Below are positions 50,943 to 59,541 of a stretch of 64,000 nt of DNA, one piece after another. The stretch lies in contig JAFXOI010000023.1 in NCBI GenBank assembly GCA_017528825.1, forward strand, positions 1 through 64,000. The letters are read 5' to 3'. This DNA is from Elusimicrobiaceae bacterium (GTDB lineage: Bacteria; Elusimicrobiota; Elusimicrobia; Elusimicrobiales; Elusimicrobiaceae). The notes beneath the pieces were generated by a model. It did not search any database. It was not told the DNA's origin and saw only the letters and a program-made list of their open reading frames with translations. Every line of letters starts with the position of its first letter. The stretch's first letter is position 1. Position numbers and translations under genes: made by a program.

Positions 50943-51835
50943 GATATTTGCTTGTACTGATCGGGAGTGGATTACTAATCAGCGGATGTTTTTCGCTTAC
51001 TGACAAAAAACCGTCTGTTACTCCCGTCATGGATTCTCCATTGCAAATCGCGGCCGCGCCTGCAAAACCTGTTAAAAAAACGACTAGCCAAACTTTACCG
51101 AAAACGTTGGGTGGAGTACTGCAAAGCGACAGCTGGATTGTTTATCAGGAGAAACAAGAAGAAGAATTTAAGGGAAATGTATCTTACCAAAGCGATGTTT
51201 ATCAATTTAAAGCGGACTATGCTTTGTCCCAAAGAGCGCAAAATCTTTTTACCGCCAAAGGAAATGTCTTCTTACATAAAAAAGATCCGGACGGTTCTTG
51301 GTATGAATTACATGCCGATCAAGCCGTATATAATTACAAAACTGGCAAGGGATATGCAATTTCCTCTTCCACTAAACCGGTACAATTAGTCTATCACACC
51401 CGGCAAGGAGATACCATCCGCGCGCATGCCAACCGGGCCGATTTTGATACTCAAAACAAAATCTATCAATTAATGGGATCGGCGGTGATCGTTCGTACCG
51501 ATCCGCAAGGAGAAAAAACCACCTTAAAAGCCCGTAAAATTTTGGCAAAACAAGCCACACAATATGCTCTTTTGCAAGGGAATGCACAGGCGTTTAATGA
51601 CCAATATCGTTTGCAAGCAGACCAAATTGAATATGATGGGCAAACCCAAACAGCAACGGCGTCCGGACAGCGCGCCCTTGCTAACGGCACCACAGAAAAC
51701 GGTACATTTGCTATAATAGCAGACGAAGTGATTGCCCAAACGGACACCCGCCGAATCCATTTAGAAGGCAATGTACAAGGGTGGCTACTGTCTGACCAAT
51801 TAAACGAATTGGAAAAAAACAAAGGCCGTAAATAA
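50939..51835 (+). CDS. lptA: LptA/OstA-like LPS transport protein, predicted lipoprotein
   Basis: The 298-residue protein starts with a lipoprotein signal (lipobox ISGC, Cys 17). It continues with OstA-like beta-strand repeats (FKGNVSYQSDVYQFKADYAL, LFTAKGNVFLHKKDPDGSWYELHADQAVYN, RRIHLEGNVQGW, in part). LptA forms the periplasmic bridge for LPS. It is longer than the usual 180-200 residues, and a lipid anchor is unusual for LptA. Position between lptC and lptB supports the call. Confidence 0.85.
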   Translation: MRYLLVLIGSGLLISGCFSLTDKKPSVTPVMDSPLQIAAAPAKPVKKTTSQTLPKTLGGVLQSDSWIVYQEKQEEEFKGNVSYQSDVYQFKADYALSQRAQNLFTAKGNVFLHKKDPDGSWYELHADQAVYNYKTGKGYAISSSTKPVQLVYHTRQGDTIRAHANRADFDTQNKIYQLMGSAVIVRTDPQGEKTTLKARKILAKQATQYALLQGNAQAFNDQYRLQADQIEYDGQTQTATASGQRALANGTTENGTFAIIADEVIAQTDTRRIHLEGNVQGWLLSDQLNELEKNKGRK

Positions 51836-51846
51836 TAAGGATTTAT

Positions 51847-52566
51847 ATGCAACTACGCAGCGAAAATGTAATCAAAGTATATAAAGACCGCATGGTGGTA
51901 AAAGGCGTAGATATCCATGTAAAGTCTGGAGAAATTGTGGGCTTGTTAGGCCCCAATGGTGCCGGCAAAACAACCACTTTTTACATGATGGTTGGTTTTA
52001 TTCGACCGACTAAAGGAAGAGTATTTATTGATGACCAAGAAGTCACTCCCCTTCCCATGTACGAACGGGCCAGACACGGACTGGGATATCTGGCGCAAGA
52101 ACCCACTATTTTTAAGGGCTTAACAGTGGAAGAAAATTTGCTGGCTGTGCTAGAGCGTATTTCAGACGATAAAAAAGCCCAAAAAAATCGCGTAGACGAA
52201 TTACTGGAAGAATTTGGACTTACTAAATTGGCCCGCCAAAAAGCATGGACTTTATCCGGCGGTGAAAAACGCCGTATGGAAATTGCCCGCTGTATGATTA
52301 GTAACCCGCAAATTATTTTGTTAGATGAACCGTTTGTAGGAATTGACCCCATTACAGTATCGGATTTGCGTCAGATGATTTTTAAACTAAAAGACAAAGG
52401 AATCGGTGTATTGATTACAGACCATAACGTACGTGAGACTTTGCCTTTGACGGAGCGAGCTTATTTGATTTACGACGGTAAAATTTTGGTGGAAGGAAAT
52501 CAAGATACTTTGATTAATGACCCCAATGCCCGCCGCTTATATTTAGGAGAAGATTTCAAGATGTAA
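51847..52566 (+). CDS. lptB: LPS export ABC transporter ATP-binding protein
   Basis: The 239-residue ATPase has Walker A GPNGAGKTT (residues 36-44), the signature LSGGEKRR, Walker B IILLDEPFVGIDP and the switch His in ITDHNVRE, closely matching LptB. It powers LPS extraction from the inner membrane with LptF/G, which are not in the window. It is the last gene of the LPS cluster and is followed by a strong terminator. Confidence 0.97.
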   Translation: MQLRSENVIKVYKDRMVVKGVDIHVKSGEIVGLLGPNGAGKTTTFYMMVGFIRPTKGRVFIDDQEVTPLPMYERARHGLGYLAQEPTIFKGLTVEENLLAVLERISDDKKAQKNRVDELLEEFGLTKLARQKAWTLSGGEKRRMEIARCMISNPQIILLDEPFVGIDPITVSDLRQMIFKLKDKGIGVLITDHNVRETLPLTERAYLIYDGKILVEGNQDTLINDPNARRLYLGEDFKM

Positions 52567-52582
52567 AAAATCATTCGACATA

Positions 52583-52613
52583 AAAAACCCCGTCCATACA
52601 AGACGGGGTTTTT
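52583..52613. terminator. Bidirectional terminator after lptB
   Basis: AAAAACCCCGTC/GACGGGGTTTTT with a seven-base loop lies between lptB (plus) and the Thr/His-rich protein gene (minus). Confidence 0.9.
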
Positions 52614-52627
52614 TACTGTCAAAATTA

Positions 52628-53155
52628 CTATTTACGTTGAGTGGCTTTTGAGGCTTTCTTATTTTCTTTATTCAATTTATCCATAAAATCCGAAGGAATT
52701 TTTGCTTTCTTCATAACCTCTTCTACCGAGGGTTGCGCACTCTCCGCCTTGGGAGTAGAAGACACCTGGCTTCCCTTCTTATCCGCATTAGCATCTCCTC
52801 CGAGGCCCTTCTCCCCTTTGCCCAATTTATTGGCCTTTGGGATATCTGTAGTATTGGGAGCTAATGTTTTGGCATTTTTATACGAAGCATAACTTCCACC
52901 GGACTGTATCGTTTGCCCTCCTGTAGAGGTGGGTTGTAGTGTAGGGATTGTAGTGGGATGAGTTACTTTGACCGTGGTAGGAGTATGCGTGACTTGCACC
53001 GTCGTAGTAGGCTGTTTTACAATTTGGTTACTATGCGGTTGTTGCATCATGGCATTAGGAGTCGTAGGGTGGGTTACTATCACGTTCGTTTGAGGCGCTG
53101 CCCATAACATTACCCCACTAGCCATAAATCCTATTGTAAAAAATGTTTTTTTCAT
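52628..53155 (-). CDS. Unknown exported Thr/Pro/His-rich protein
   Basis: The 175-residue protein has a signal peptide (ending MLWA before APQTN), then a low-complexity region with repeated VTHPTT-type units (residues about 25-75) and a Lys/Gly-rich, probably disordered tail ending in KATQRK. No family is recognised. A clear promoter and terminator make it monocistronic. It may be a surface or wall-associated protein; this is inference from composition. Confidence 0.65.
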   Translation of the reverse strand: MKKTFFTIGFMASGVMLWAAPQTNVIVTHPTTPNAMMQQPHSNQIVKQPTTTVQVTHTPTTVKVTHPTTIPTLQPTSTGGQTIQSGGSYASYKNAKTLAPNTTDIPKANKLGKGEKGLGGDANADKKGSQVSSTPKAESAQPSVEEVMKKAKIPSDFMDKLNKENKKASKATQRK

Positions 53156-53174
53156 ATAAATCCCTCTCTTTTAC

Positions 53175-53203
53175 AGTATAAATTACTAGGCACTCGTTTT
53201 CAA
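53175..53203 (-). promoter_or_regulatory. Promoter of the Thr/His-rich protein gene
   Basis: On the minus strand TTGAAA (53203-53198), 17 bases, TATACT (53180-53175). The -35 box overlaps the last bases of hydF. Confidence 0.75.
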
Positions 53204-54378
53204 GCATTTTCTTGGCGAAAAATTTCTGTAGCGCGAATAAAAATGCCGTGGCACCAAGCAATTGCCATACCATAATTGGTCACCGGCACGCCGGCCGCAA
53301 CCAGACGTTGTAGCCGTTGCAAAATTTGTTGCCGCGTCACCATACAGCCGCCACACTGTAAGGCCAATTTGTAGCTGGACAAATCCGCGGGCAACGGGTC
53401 CAAATTCGATATCGTTTCAAAATGCAATTTTTTCCCAGTCTTCTTTTGTAGCCAAGCCGGAATTTTGACTCGACCGATATCATCACACTTATTGACACTG
53501 TGCGTACAGGATTCCAACACCAAAATTTTGTCTCCATCTTGCAAAGTATCAATTTGCGGCGTACTGCGTAAAAACAGATTAAAGTCACCCTTTAAGCGAG
53601 AAAACAAAATGCTAAAACTAGTCAGGGCAATATGAGCCGGAACAATTTTATTGACTTGTCCAAAAGCCTGTGAATCCGTCACCACCAGTTTGGGATGATG
53701 GCAAGTTAAATACTCCGCCAGTTGCGCCGGTTGCACACAAGTCGCTACCGCGTGTAAATCCAATAGTCCGCGCAAGGCTTGTACTTGCGGCAAAATCAGC
53801 CTTCCTTGCGGAGCCGAAGCATCTATGGGCGTAACTAATAACACCTCATCGCCGGCTTGAATAAATCCACCGAATAAATCTTCCTGTCGGTAGGCGGTTG
53901 CCGGCATATGCCGAATTAATGCCTCCAACACTGGGGTGGTATCTGCCTGCTTACACGAAAATTCTACTACTTCTTCCCCCGCCAGTTGCGCAGAGGCCGG
54001 CGGAAATAAATCTGCCTTGTTATGCACGATGAAAAACGGGATTTTCCGAGCGCGAAAAAATTCCGTCCATTGCTCTTCGTAACTTCCGAATTCCTCAGCA
54101 AAAACCAATACCGCCAAATCAATTTGCTCGGCGGCCGCCTGAGTCTTTTCAACACGTTTGGCACCCAAAGCGGAAACGTCATCTATACCGGCAGTATCAA
54201 TAAACGTCACCGGTCCTAAACCCAAAATTTCTATATTCTTCTTGACCGGATCCGTAGTGGTTCCGGCCACTTCCGAGACGAGAGAGGTTTCTTGCCCCGT
54301 CAGTGCATTAATTAGGGAACTTTTCCCCACATTCATCCGACCAAAAACACCGATATGCGGTCTATTCAGTTGTACCAT
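53200..54378 (-). CDS. hydF: [FeFe]-hydrogenase maturation GTPase HydF
   Basis: The 392-residue protein has an N-terminal G domain (GRMNVGKSSL, residues 13-22; DTAGIDD), a dimerisation domain and a C-terminal cluster-binding domain with CTH-x48-CGGC, which fits the known HydF pattern C-x-H-x(46-53)-C-x2-C. HydF is the scaffold on which the di-iron H-cluster part is built. hydE, hydG and the hydrogenase itself are not in the window. The ATG at 54378 lies six bases after TATAAT, so the mRNA is probably leaderless. Confidence 0.96.
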   Translation of the reverse strand: MVQLNRPHIGVFGRMNVGKSSLINALTGQETSLVSEVAGTTTDPVKKNIEILGLGPVTFIDTAGIDDVSALGAKRVEKTQAAAEQIDLAVLVFAEEFGSYEEQWTEFFRARKIPFFIVHNKADLFPPASAQLAGEEVVEFSCKQADTTPVLEALIRHMPATAYRQEDLFGGFIQAGDEVLLVTPIDASAPQGRLILPQVQALRGLLDLHAVATCVQPAQLAEYLTCHHPKLVVTDSQAFGQVNKIVPAHIALTSFSILFSRLKGDFNLFLRSTPQIDTLQDGDKILVLESCTHSVNKCDDIGRVKIPAWLQKKTGKKLHFETISNLDPLPADLSSYKLALQCGGCMVTRQQILQRLQRLVAAGVPVTNYGMAIAWCHGIFIRATEIFRQENA

Positions 54379-54384
54379 ACACAA

Positions 54385-54390
54385 ATTATA
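54385..54390 (-). promoter_or_regulatory. -10 box of a probable leaderless promoter for hydF
   Basis: Consensus TATAAT on the minus strand ends six bases before the hydF ATG, with no ribosome site. Confidence 0.65.
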
Positions 54391-54467
54391 CTAACTTTTT
54401 TTCATACTTTTCTGGCTTGTGACGCTGTCATTATGTATAATAAAAGAAATAGATTTTAGAGGTGAGT

Positions 54468-55523
54468 ATGACAAAACCCCATTGCAAAGCCTGTACAAAA
54501 ACAGTACCATCTGAAACTCAGTTTAATGGATATTTGAAAGAACGAGCCAAACTCGTAGAAAAAAATTTAGTTAAGTGGATTGATAAAATTCCCAATGCAC
54601 CCAAAATTTTAACCGATTCCATGGCCTATTCATTGCAGGCCGGCGGCAAACGGGTGCGTCCCGTACTGGTAATGGCTACCGCAGAAGCCTTTGGCAAAAA
54701 AGCCACCGATGTGCTGCCCGCCGCTTGCGCAGTAGAAATGCTACATACCTATTCGCTTATTCACGACGATTTGCCCTGTATGGATAATGATGACTTGCGC
54801 CGCGGGAAACCCACCAATCATAAAGTATTTGGAGAGGATTTATCCTTGCTAGCCGGAGATGCATTGCTCACGTATGTGTTTGAAGTGTTTGCACAAAATG
54901 GAAAAGTGAAAGCGATCGGTCCTGCCAACACCTTAAACGCTTTACAGAATTTTGCTCACCGTGCCGGAGCATCCGGCATGGTCGGCGGACAAACTGCAGA
55001 TGTCTATGCTGAAGGAATGGGCACACAAGAAGCCGCCAGCCAGCGTGCTGATAAATTAAAAAAGACCTCTAAAAAAATGGCTGACAAAGGCCTGCACTAT
55101 TTCTTGCTTCCGGCGTCCGTCAAAGAGACGACACCCGAAACGGTCCTGCGTTATATTCACGCCAATAAAACCGGCGCTCTTATCCGCGCTAGCGTAGAAA
55201 CCGGTGCCTTACTGGCCGGCGCAAAAGGAGCTGATTTGAAATACATTCAACAGTATGCCGATTGTATTGGACTGGTATTTCAAATCGTAGATGACATTTT
55301 AGATGTAACCGCTACCGCCAAGCAGTTAGGCAAATCCAATAGCGACGCGCAAAACGGCAAATTAACCTTTGTCAGTTTATTTGGCTTAGAAGGTAGCCGC
55401 AAACATGCTCAGCTACTCATTGCCAAAGCACAAAAAGCTCTAGACCATTTGAAACACGTTAAGAAAAAACAATTAGCCCCTTTATACGGCATGGCTGAAT
55501 TTTTCAAAACCCGAACCTATTAA
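54468..55523 (+). CDS. ispA: Short-chain polyprenyl diphosphate synthase (FPP/GGPP synthase)
   Basis: The 351-residue protein carries both aspartate-rich motifs: HDDLPCMDNDDLRRGKPT (first, DDxxxxD-type of bacterial FPP synthases) and FQIVDDILDVT (second), plus GGKRVRPVLV. It makes farnesyl or geranylgeranyl diphosphate for undecaprenyl phosphate and quinones. A ~20-residue N-terminal extension with HCKACTK and an extra ~40 residues in the middle make it longer than the usual 300. It precedes dxs, the first enzyme of the DXP pathway. Confidence 0.93.
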   Translation: MTKPHCKACTKTVPSETQFNGYLKERAKLVEKNLVKWIDKIPNAPKILTDSMAYSLQAGGKRVRPVLVMATAEAFGKKATDVLPAACAVEMLHTYSLIHDDLPCMDNDDLRRGKPTNHKVFGEDLSLLAGDALLTYVFEVFAQNGKVKAIGPANTLNALQNFAHRAGASGMVGGQTADVYAEGMGTQEAASQRADKLKKTSKKMADKGLHYFLLPASVKETTPETVLRYIHANKTGALIRASVETGALLAGAKGADLKYIQQYADCIGLVFQIVDDILDVTATAKQLGKSNSDAQNGKLTFVSLFGLEGSRKHAQLLIAKAQKALDHLKHVKKKQLAPLYGMAEFFKTRTY

Positions 55524-55532
55524 GGAGTTGGC

Positions 55533-57386
55533 ATGAAAGTATTGTCTACGGTCAGAACCCCATCTGATTTACGCCACATCAAGCGCGAATTACTGCCCAC
55601 TTTGTGCGCAGAAATACGCGAAGAAATTATCAAGACTACCAGCAAAAACGGTGGGCATTTGGGATCCAGCTTAGGCGCGGTAGAAATTATTACTGCCCTG
55701 CATTATGTGTTTAACACACCTAAAGACAAAATTGTGTTTGATACCGGACACCAATCGTATGCTCATAAACTACTTACCGGTCGTCAAAACAAATTTCGCA
55801 CCATCCGCACTAAAGGCGGTCTGAGTGGTTTTCCGAAACGAAGTGAAAGTCCATACGATACGTTTGGAGTCGGACATGCCAGCACTGCTTTATCAGCGGC
55901 TTTAGGAATGGCAATTGCACGCGACCAAAAACAAGAAAAATCAAAAGTAGTGGCCCTCGTAGCCGACGGTGCTTTAACCGGAGGCATGGCCTATGAAGCG
56001 ATGCAAAATGCCGGCCTACTGGCCACAGATATGTTGGTTATTTTAAATGATAACCAAATGTTTATCTCTCAACGGGTAGGCCAACTGGGTCAATTTCTCA
56101 CTAAATTGCTCACCAAAAAGTATGTGCAGTTAGCCGAAGAAAAAGCGACCAATTTCTTAAAACGTTTTGATGATTTGGGCAATAATGCCGCCAAACTGGC
56201 TAAAAAAGCCCGCTCTATTTTATTTCCGGGTACCATTTTTGAAGAAATGGGTTTCCGCTATTTTGGGCCAGTCAATGGAAATGATATAGATGCTATGATT
56301 GATGTATTGGAAAGCGTCAAAGAAATTAAAGGCCCCGTTTTATTACACGTGGTTACTAAAAAAGGGAAAGGATACGCCCCCGCAGAAGAAAAACCCACCA
56401 AATTTCACGGAATTGGCATGTTTGATGCCGACACTGGGGACAGTTTAGGCAAAAGCAATCAAATTACTTTTACGAAGGCTTTTTCCGATGCGCTAGTGAA
56501 ACTGGCCAAAGAAAATAAAAAAATCAATGCCATTACCGCGGCTATGCCGGAGGGAACGGGGCTAGCGGAATTTAGAGAAACTTTTCCGCAGCGTTTCTTT
56601 GACGTTGGAATTGCAGAAGAACACGCCGCCACTTTTGCTGCCGGACTTGCCGCCGAAGACTTACAACCGGTGGTAGCGGTATATTCTTCCTTCATGCAAC
56701 GTTGTTATGATCAGCTGGTACATGATATTGCTTTGCAGAACTTGCCGGTCGTATTTGCACTGGACCGCGCCGGCTTAGTCGGAGAGGATGGCCCTACACA
56801 TCACGGCTCATTTGATTTAAGTTTTTTGCGTAGCACACCCAACATCGTTTTGGCCGCACCGGCCGATGAGAATGAATTGGGGCATATGCTTAAAACTGCC
56901 TTCGATGCCAAAAAACCTTTTATCTTGCGCTATCCGCGCGGCGCCGGTTTTAATGTACCGGTGGACAATCATCTCAAAAATCTTCCGATCGGTAAGGGCG
57001 AGTGGCTGAAAAAAGGAAAAGATATGACCTTAGTAGCAATCGGCAACTACGTACATCCTGCTTTGGAAACGGCCGCGCTATTGCAAAAGAAAGGAATAGA
57101 TGCCGGTGTGATTAATGCCCGTTTTGTCAAACCATTAGACATCGAAATTCTGCAAGAGGCCTTGCAAAATTCCCCCAAAATAATTACCCTAGAAGATAAT
57201 AGCTTAGCGGGAGGATTTGGTTCGGCCGTAGCGGAATATCTCACCTCGCAAGAAGAGCCGTTCAAACTCTTGCGTTTGGGTTTGCCGGACAAATTTGTAG
57301 AACATGGAAAAGTAGCTCTCTTAAAAGACCAACTGGGCCTTACGCCACAAAAAATGGCTGAAACTATACATAAATGGAGCAAATGA
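55533..57386 (+). CDS. dxs: 1-deoxy-D-xylulose-5-phosphate synthase
   Basis: The 617-residue thiamine-diphosphate enzyme condenses pyruvate and glyceraldehyde-3-phosphate. Visible features are GGHLGSSLGAVE near residue 40, the cofactor-binding stretch ADGALTGGMAYEAMQNAG with NDN after it, and DRAGLVGEDGPTHHG in the central domain. An AAGGAG site precedes the ATG. It follows the prenyl synthase by nine bases. Confidence 0.97.
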   Translation: MKVLSTVRTPSDLRHIKRELLPTLCAEIREEIIKTTSKNGGHLGSSLGAVEIITALHYVFNTPKDKIVFDTGHQSYAHKLLTGRQNKFRTIRTKGGLSGFPKRSESPYDTFGVGHASTALSAALGMAIARDQKQEKSKVVALVADGALTGGMAYEAMQNAGLLATDMLVILNDNQMFISQRVGQLGQFLTKLLTKKYVQLAEEKATNFLKRFDDLGNNAAKLAKKARSILFPGTIFEEMGFRYFGPVNGNDIDAMIDVLESVKEIKGPVLLHVVTKKGKGYAPAEEKPTKFHGIGMFDADTGDSLGKSNQITFTKAFSDALVKLAKENKKINAITAAMPEGTGLAEFRETFPQRFFDVGIAEEHAATFAAGLAAEDLQPVVAVYSSFMQRCYDQLVHDIALQNLPVVFALDRAGLVGEDGPTHHGSFDLSFLRSTPNIVLAAPADENELGHMLKTAFDAKKPFILRYPRGAGFNVPVDNHLKNLPIGKGEWLKKGKDMTLVAIGNYVHPALETAALLQKKGIDAGVINARFVKPLDIEILQEALQNSPKIITLEDNSLAGGFGSAVAEYLTSQEEPFKLLRLGLPDKFVEHGKVALLKDQLGLTPQKMAETIHKWSK

Positions 57387-57388
57387 AC

Positions 57389-58219
57389 ATGAAAAAGACC
57401 ATTCAACGAAAACTGCAAAAACAACTACAGCACAATTCGTCTTATTTGCGTGCCTATGAAGATATTGAATTACTCAATCAGCCGGCATTGCGTTCCGTAC
57501 GTTTACAGTTAGAAGCGTTAAAACCGGAGCTATATCTACTGGCAAGAGATATCAGTGAAACGATTGTATGTTTCGGCAGTGCGCGTGTACGCCCTGAGAA
57601 AGAAGCCAAGGCAAAATTAAACGCCGCTAAAAAAGAATTGGCCAAACATCCGAAAAACAAAAAATTACAACAACAAGTCAAAACCGCAGAAGGATTGCTG
57701 TCTTTGTCTAAATACTATGATATCGGTCGTGAAATGGGAAAACTCATTGTCACCAAAAGTCATAAACGTTTTGCGGTGATAACCGGCGGCGGGCCGGGAC
57801 TTATGGAAGCGGCCAACCGCGGTGCTTATGAAAACGGTGGGGTGAGTATCGGCATGAACATTACACTGCCGCATGAACAAACACCTAACCCGTATATCTC
57901 GCCCAATTTGGCTTTCCTGTTCCACTATTTTTCTATTCGGAAAATGCATTTAGTCATGCGCTCGAAAGCCGTGGTAGTACTGCCGGGTGGATTTGGTACT
58001 TTTGATGAAATGTTTGAACTTTTAACTTTAGTGCAAACGCATAAAAAAGAAGCAATCCCCATTATTTTGATTGGGAAAGAATTTTGGAATTCCGTACTTA
58101 ATGTCAAAGCTCTGGCCGATTATGGGGTCATCAATCCGGAAGATCCTCATGTATATCAAATTGTAGATACGGCTGAGGAAGCTTGGGATATTATCGCGAA
58201 ATTCTACAAGATAAAATAA
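57389..58219 (+). CDS. LOG family / TIGR00730 Rossmann-fold protein
   Basis: The protein (276 residues from 57389) has the lysine-decarboxylase-like motif PGGFGTFDEMFE and the preceding GGGPGLMEAANRGA, the signature of LOG-type nucleoside 5'-monophosphate phosphoribohydrolases. A helical N-terminal extension of about 90 residues is as in the longer bacterial members. ATGs at 57374, 57383 and 57389 are possible; the last has the best spacing (nine bases) to GGAG. It overlaps or abuts the dxs stop. Confidence 0.88.
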   Translation: MKKTIQRKLQKQLQHNSSYLRAYEDIELLNQPALRSVRLQLEALKPELYLLARDISETIVCFGSARVRPEKEAKAKLNAAKKELAKHPKNKKLQQQVKTAEGLLSLSKYYDIGREMGKLIVTKSHKRFAVITGGGPGLMEAANRGAYENGGVSIGMNITLPHEQTPNPYISPNLAFLFHYFSIRKMHLVMRSKAVVVLPGGFGTFDEMFELLTLVQTHKKEAIPIILIGKEFWNSVLNVKALADYGVINPEDPHVYQIVDTAEEAWDIIAKFYKIK

Positions 58220-58238
58220 AAAATAGAAGGAGTCTAGC

Positions 58239-58541
58239 ATGAAAAAATTAATGTTGTTAGCTGCATCCGCCATGTTGTTAAGTGCTTGCGCTACTCCTGC
58301 CACAGAGGCTGGTATGGCATTATTTGCGCAAACAACTCAGCCGCTCATGGTTACCGGAAACACCGGTAAAAAAGTAGGCCGCGCTTGCGCCACCAATGTA
58401 CTAGGATTAATCATACAAGGTGATATGTCTGTAGAGGCCGCCAAAAAAGACGGAAAAATTACCCATGTCGCTTCCGTAGATAAAGAAGTGAAGGGATATG
58501 CCATATATGCAGAAGTTTGCACCATTGTAACAGGCTCCTAA
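58239..58541 (+). CDS. TRL-like small lipoprotein
   Basis: The 100-residue protein has a lipoprotein signal (lipobox LSAC, Cys 17) and a TRL-family pattern: GKKVGRACATNVLGLIIQGDMSVEAAKKDGKI, then VDKEVKGYAIYAEVCTIV (in part). Proteins of this family are small envelope lipoproteins of unknown role. A strong GAAGGAG site and a terminator frame the gene. Confidence 0.82.
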   Translation: MKKLMLLAASAMLLSACATPATEAGMALFAQTTQPLMVTGNTGKKVGRACATNVLGLIIQGDMSVEAAKKDGKITHVASVDKEVKGYAIYAEVCTIVTGS

Positions 58542-58550
58542 TTTTTCGTT

Positions 58551-58580
58551 CTCCCCGTATCAAACGATACGGGGAGTTTT
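58551..58580 (+). terminator. Terminator after the TRL-like gene
   Basis: CTCCCCGTAT/ATACGGGGAG with a six-base loop and four T. Confidence 0.92.
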
Positions 58581-58616
58581 ATGTTCCCCCCCTTTAATTT
58601 TCCCTTTCATATTTGC

Positions 58617-58622
58617 TAAAAT
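58617..58622 (+). promoter_or_regulatory. -10 box of a probable leaderless promoter for gmk
   Basis: TAAAAT preceded by TGC ends six bases before the gmk ATG; there is no ribosome site. Confidence 0.6.
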
Positions 58623-58628
58623 ACCAGT

Positions 58629-59219
58629 ATGGGTGCTTTTCCGATTATTATATCTTCGCCTTCCGGCGGCGGTAAGACAACGGTAGTGCAACAGATTTTG
58701 AAACGAGAAACGTCAGTTTCCCGCGTTGTTACTGCCACGACTCGTGCGCCGAGAACCGGAGAAAAAGACGGAAAAGATTATCATTTTTGGACGGAAAAAC
58801 AATTTTTAACTGCTGTCAAAAGAGGCCGTATGTTGGAATGGGCCAAAGTGCATGCGCACTATTATGGAATTCCAAAATCCTCCGTGGACAGCTTGATAAA
58901 AAAAGGCATTTGTCCTGTACTCGTCATTGATGTACAAGGGGCCAAAACCGTAGCCAAAAAATATCCGCAGGCAGTTAAAATTTTTATTGTTCCGCCCAGC
59001 TTAAAAGTTCTCAAAGAACGCATCGCCGCGCGTAAAGACAATACGCAGAATATCGCTTTGCGCTTAAAAACAGCTAAGCAAGAACTAAAATCTATGCCGT
59101 TCTATGATTATGCGGTGCTAAACGATGAACTGAAAACAGCTGTGGCCGATACGTATTGTATTATTCGTGCGGAACAACTAAAAATGAAACGGGCCGGTAA
59201 AAAATTTAAAACTATCTAA
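58629..59219 (+). CDS. gmk: Guanylate kinase
   Basis: The 196-residue enzyme phosphorylates GMP to GDP. Features are the P-loop SPSGGGKTT (residues 9-17), TTRAPRTGEKDGKDYHF and VIDVQGAKTV. Its ATG lies six bases after a TAAAAT box with no ribosome site. It is followed by rpoZ, as in many bacteria. Confidence 0.96.
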   Translation: MGAFPIIISSPSGGGKTTVVQQILKRETSVSRVVTATTRAPRTGEKDGKDYHFWTEKQFLTAVKRGRMLEWAKVHAHYYGIPKSSVDSLIKKGICPVLVIDVQGAKTVAKKYPQAVKIFIVPPSLKVLKERIAARKDNTQNIALRLKTAKQELKSMPFYDYAVLNDELKTAVADTYCIIRAEQLKMKRAGKKFKTI

Positions 59220-59238
59220 ACGATTAAAGGGAGTAGGT

Positions 59239-59538
59239 ATGGCAAATACAAAAAATGACACAAACTTTGAGTCTGAACTCATGAATTTTGATGGAGACCG
59301 CTACGATATTGTGGTGTTGGCCTCTTTGTGGGCTAAGCAGCTCAAAAAGAAAGCTGAATATAAACATCAACCGCATGCGGCCGTCATTAAAGTAGCTTTG
59401 GATGATATTTTGTCCGGCAAAATGACAAAAGATACCGTCTTAGAAGTTTGCCGCCAAAATTTAGAAGCGGAATTAAAAGCCCAAGAAGAAGCTCGCAAGG
59501 AAGCCGAACGTAAAGCCAAAGAACCCATGAGATTATAA
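59239..59538 (+). CDS. rpoZ: RNA polymerase omega subunit
   Basis: The 99-residue protein shows a divergent omega pattern: RYDIVVLASLWAKQLKKKA in place of the usual R-x-x-A/L-V-x-x-A-x-x-R-A-x-Q, then AVIKVALDDILSGKM. An acidic/basic helical tail ends it. Omega helps assemble RNA polymerase. The call is supported by its place directly after gmk. GGGAG precedes the ATG. Confidence 0.82.
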   Translation: MANTKNDTNFESELMNFDGDRYDIVVLASLWAKQLKKKAEYKHQPHAAVIKVALDDILSGKMTKDTVLEVCRQNLEAELKAQEEARKEAERKAKEPMRL

Positions 59539-59541
59539 TCC

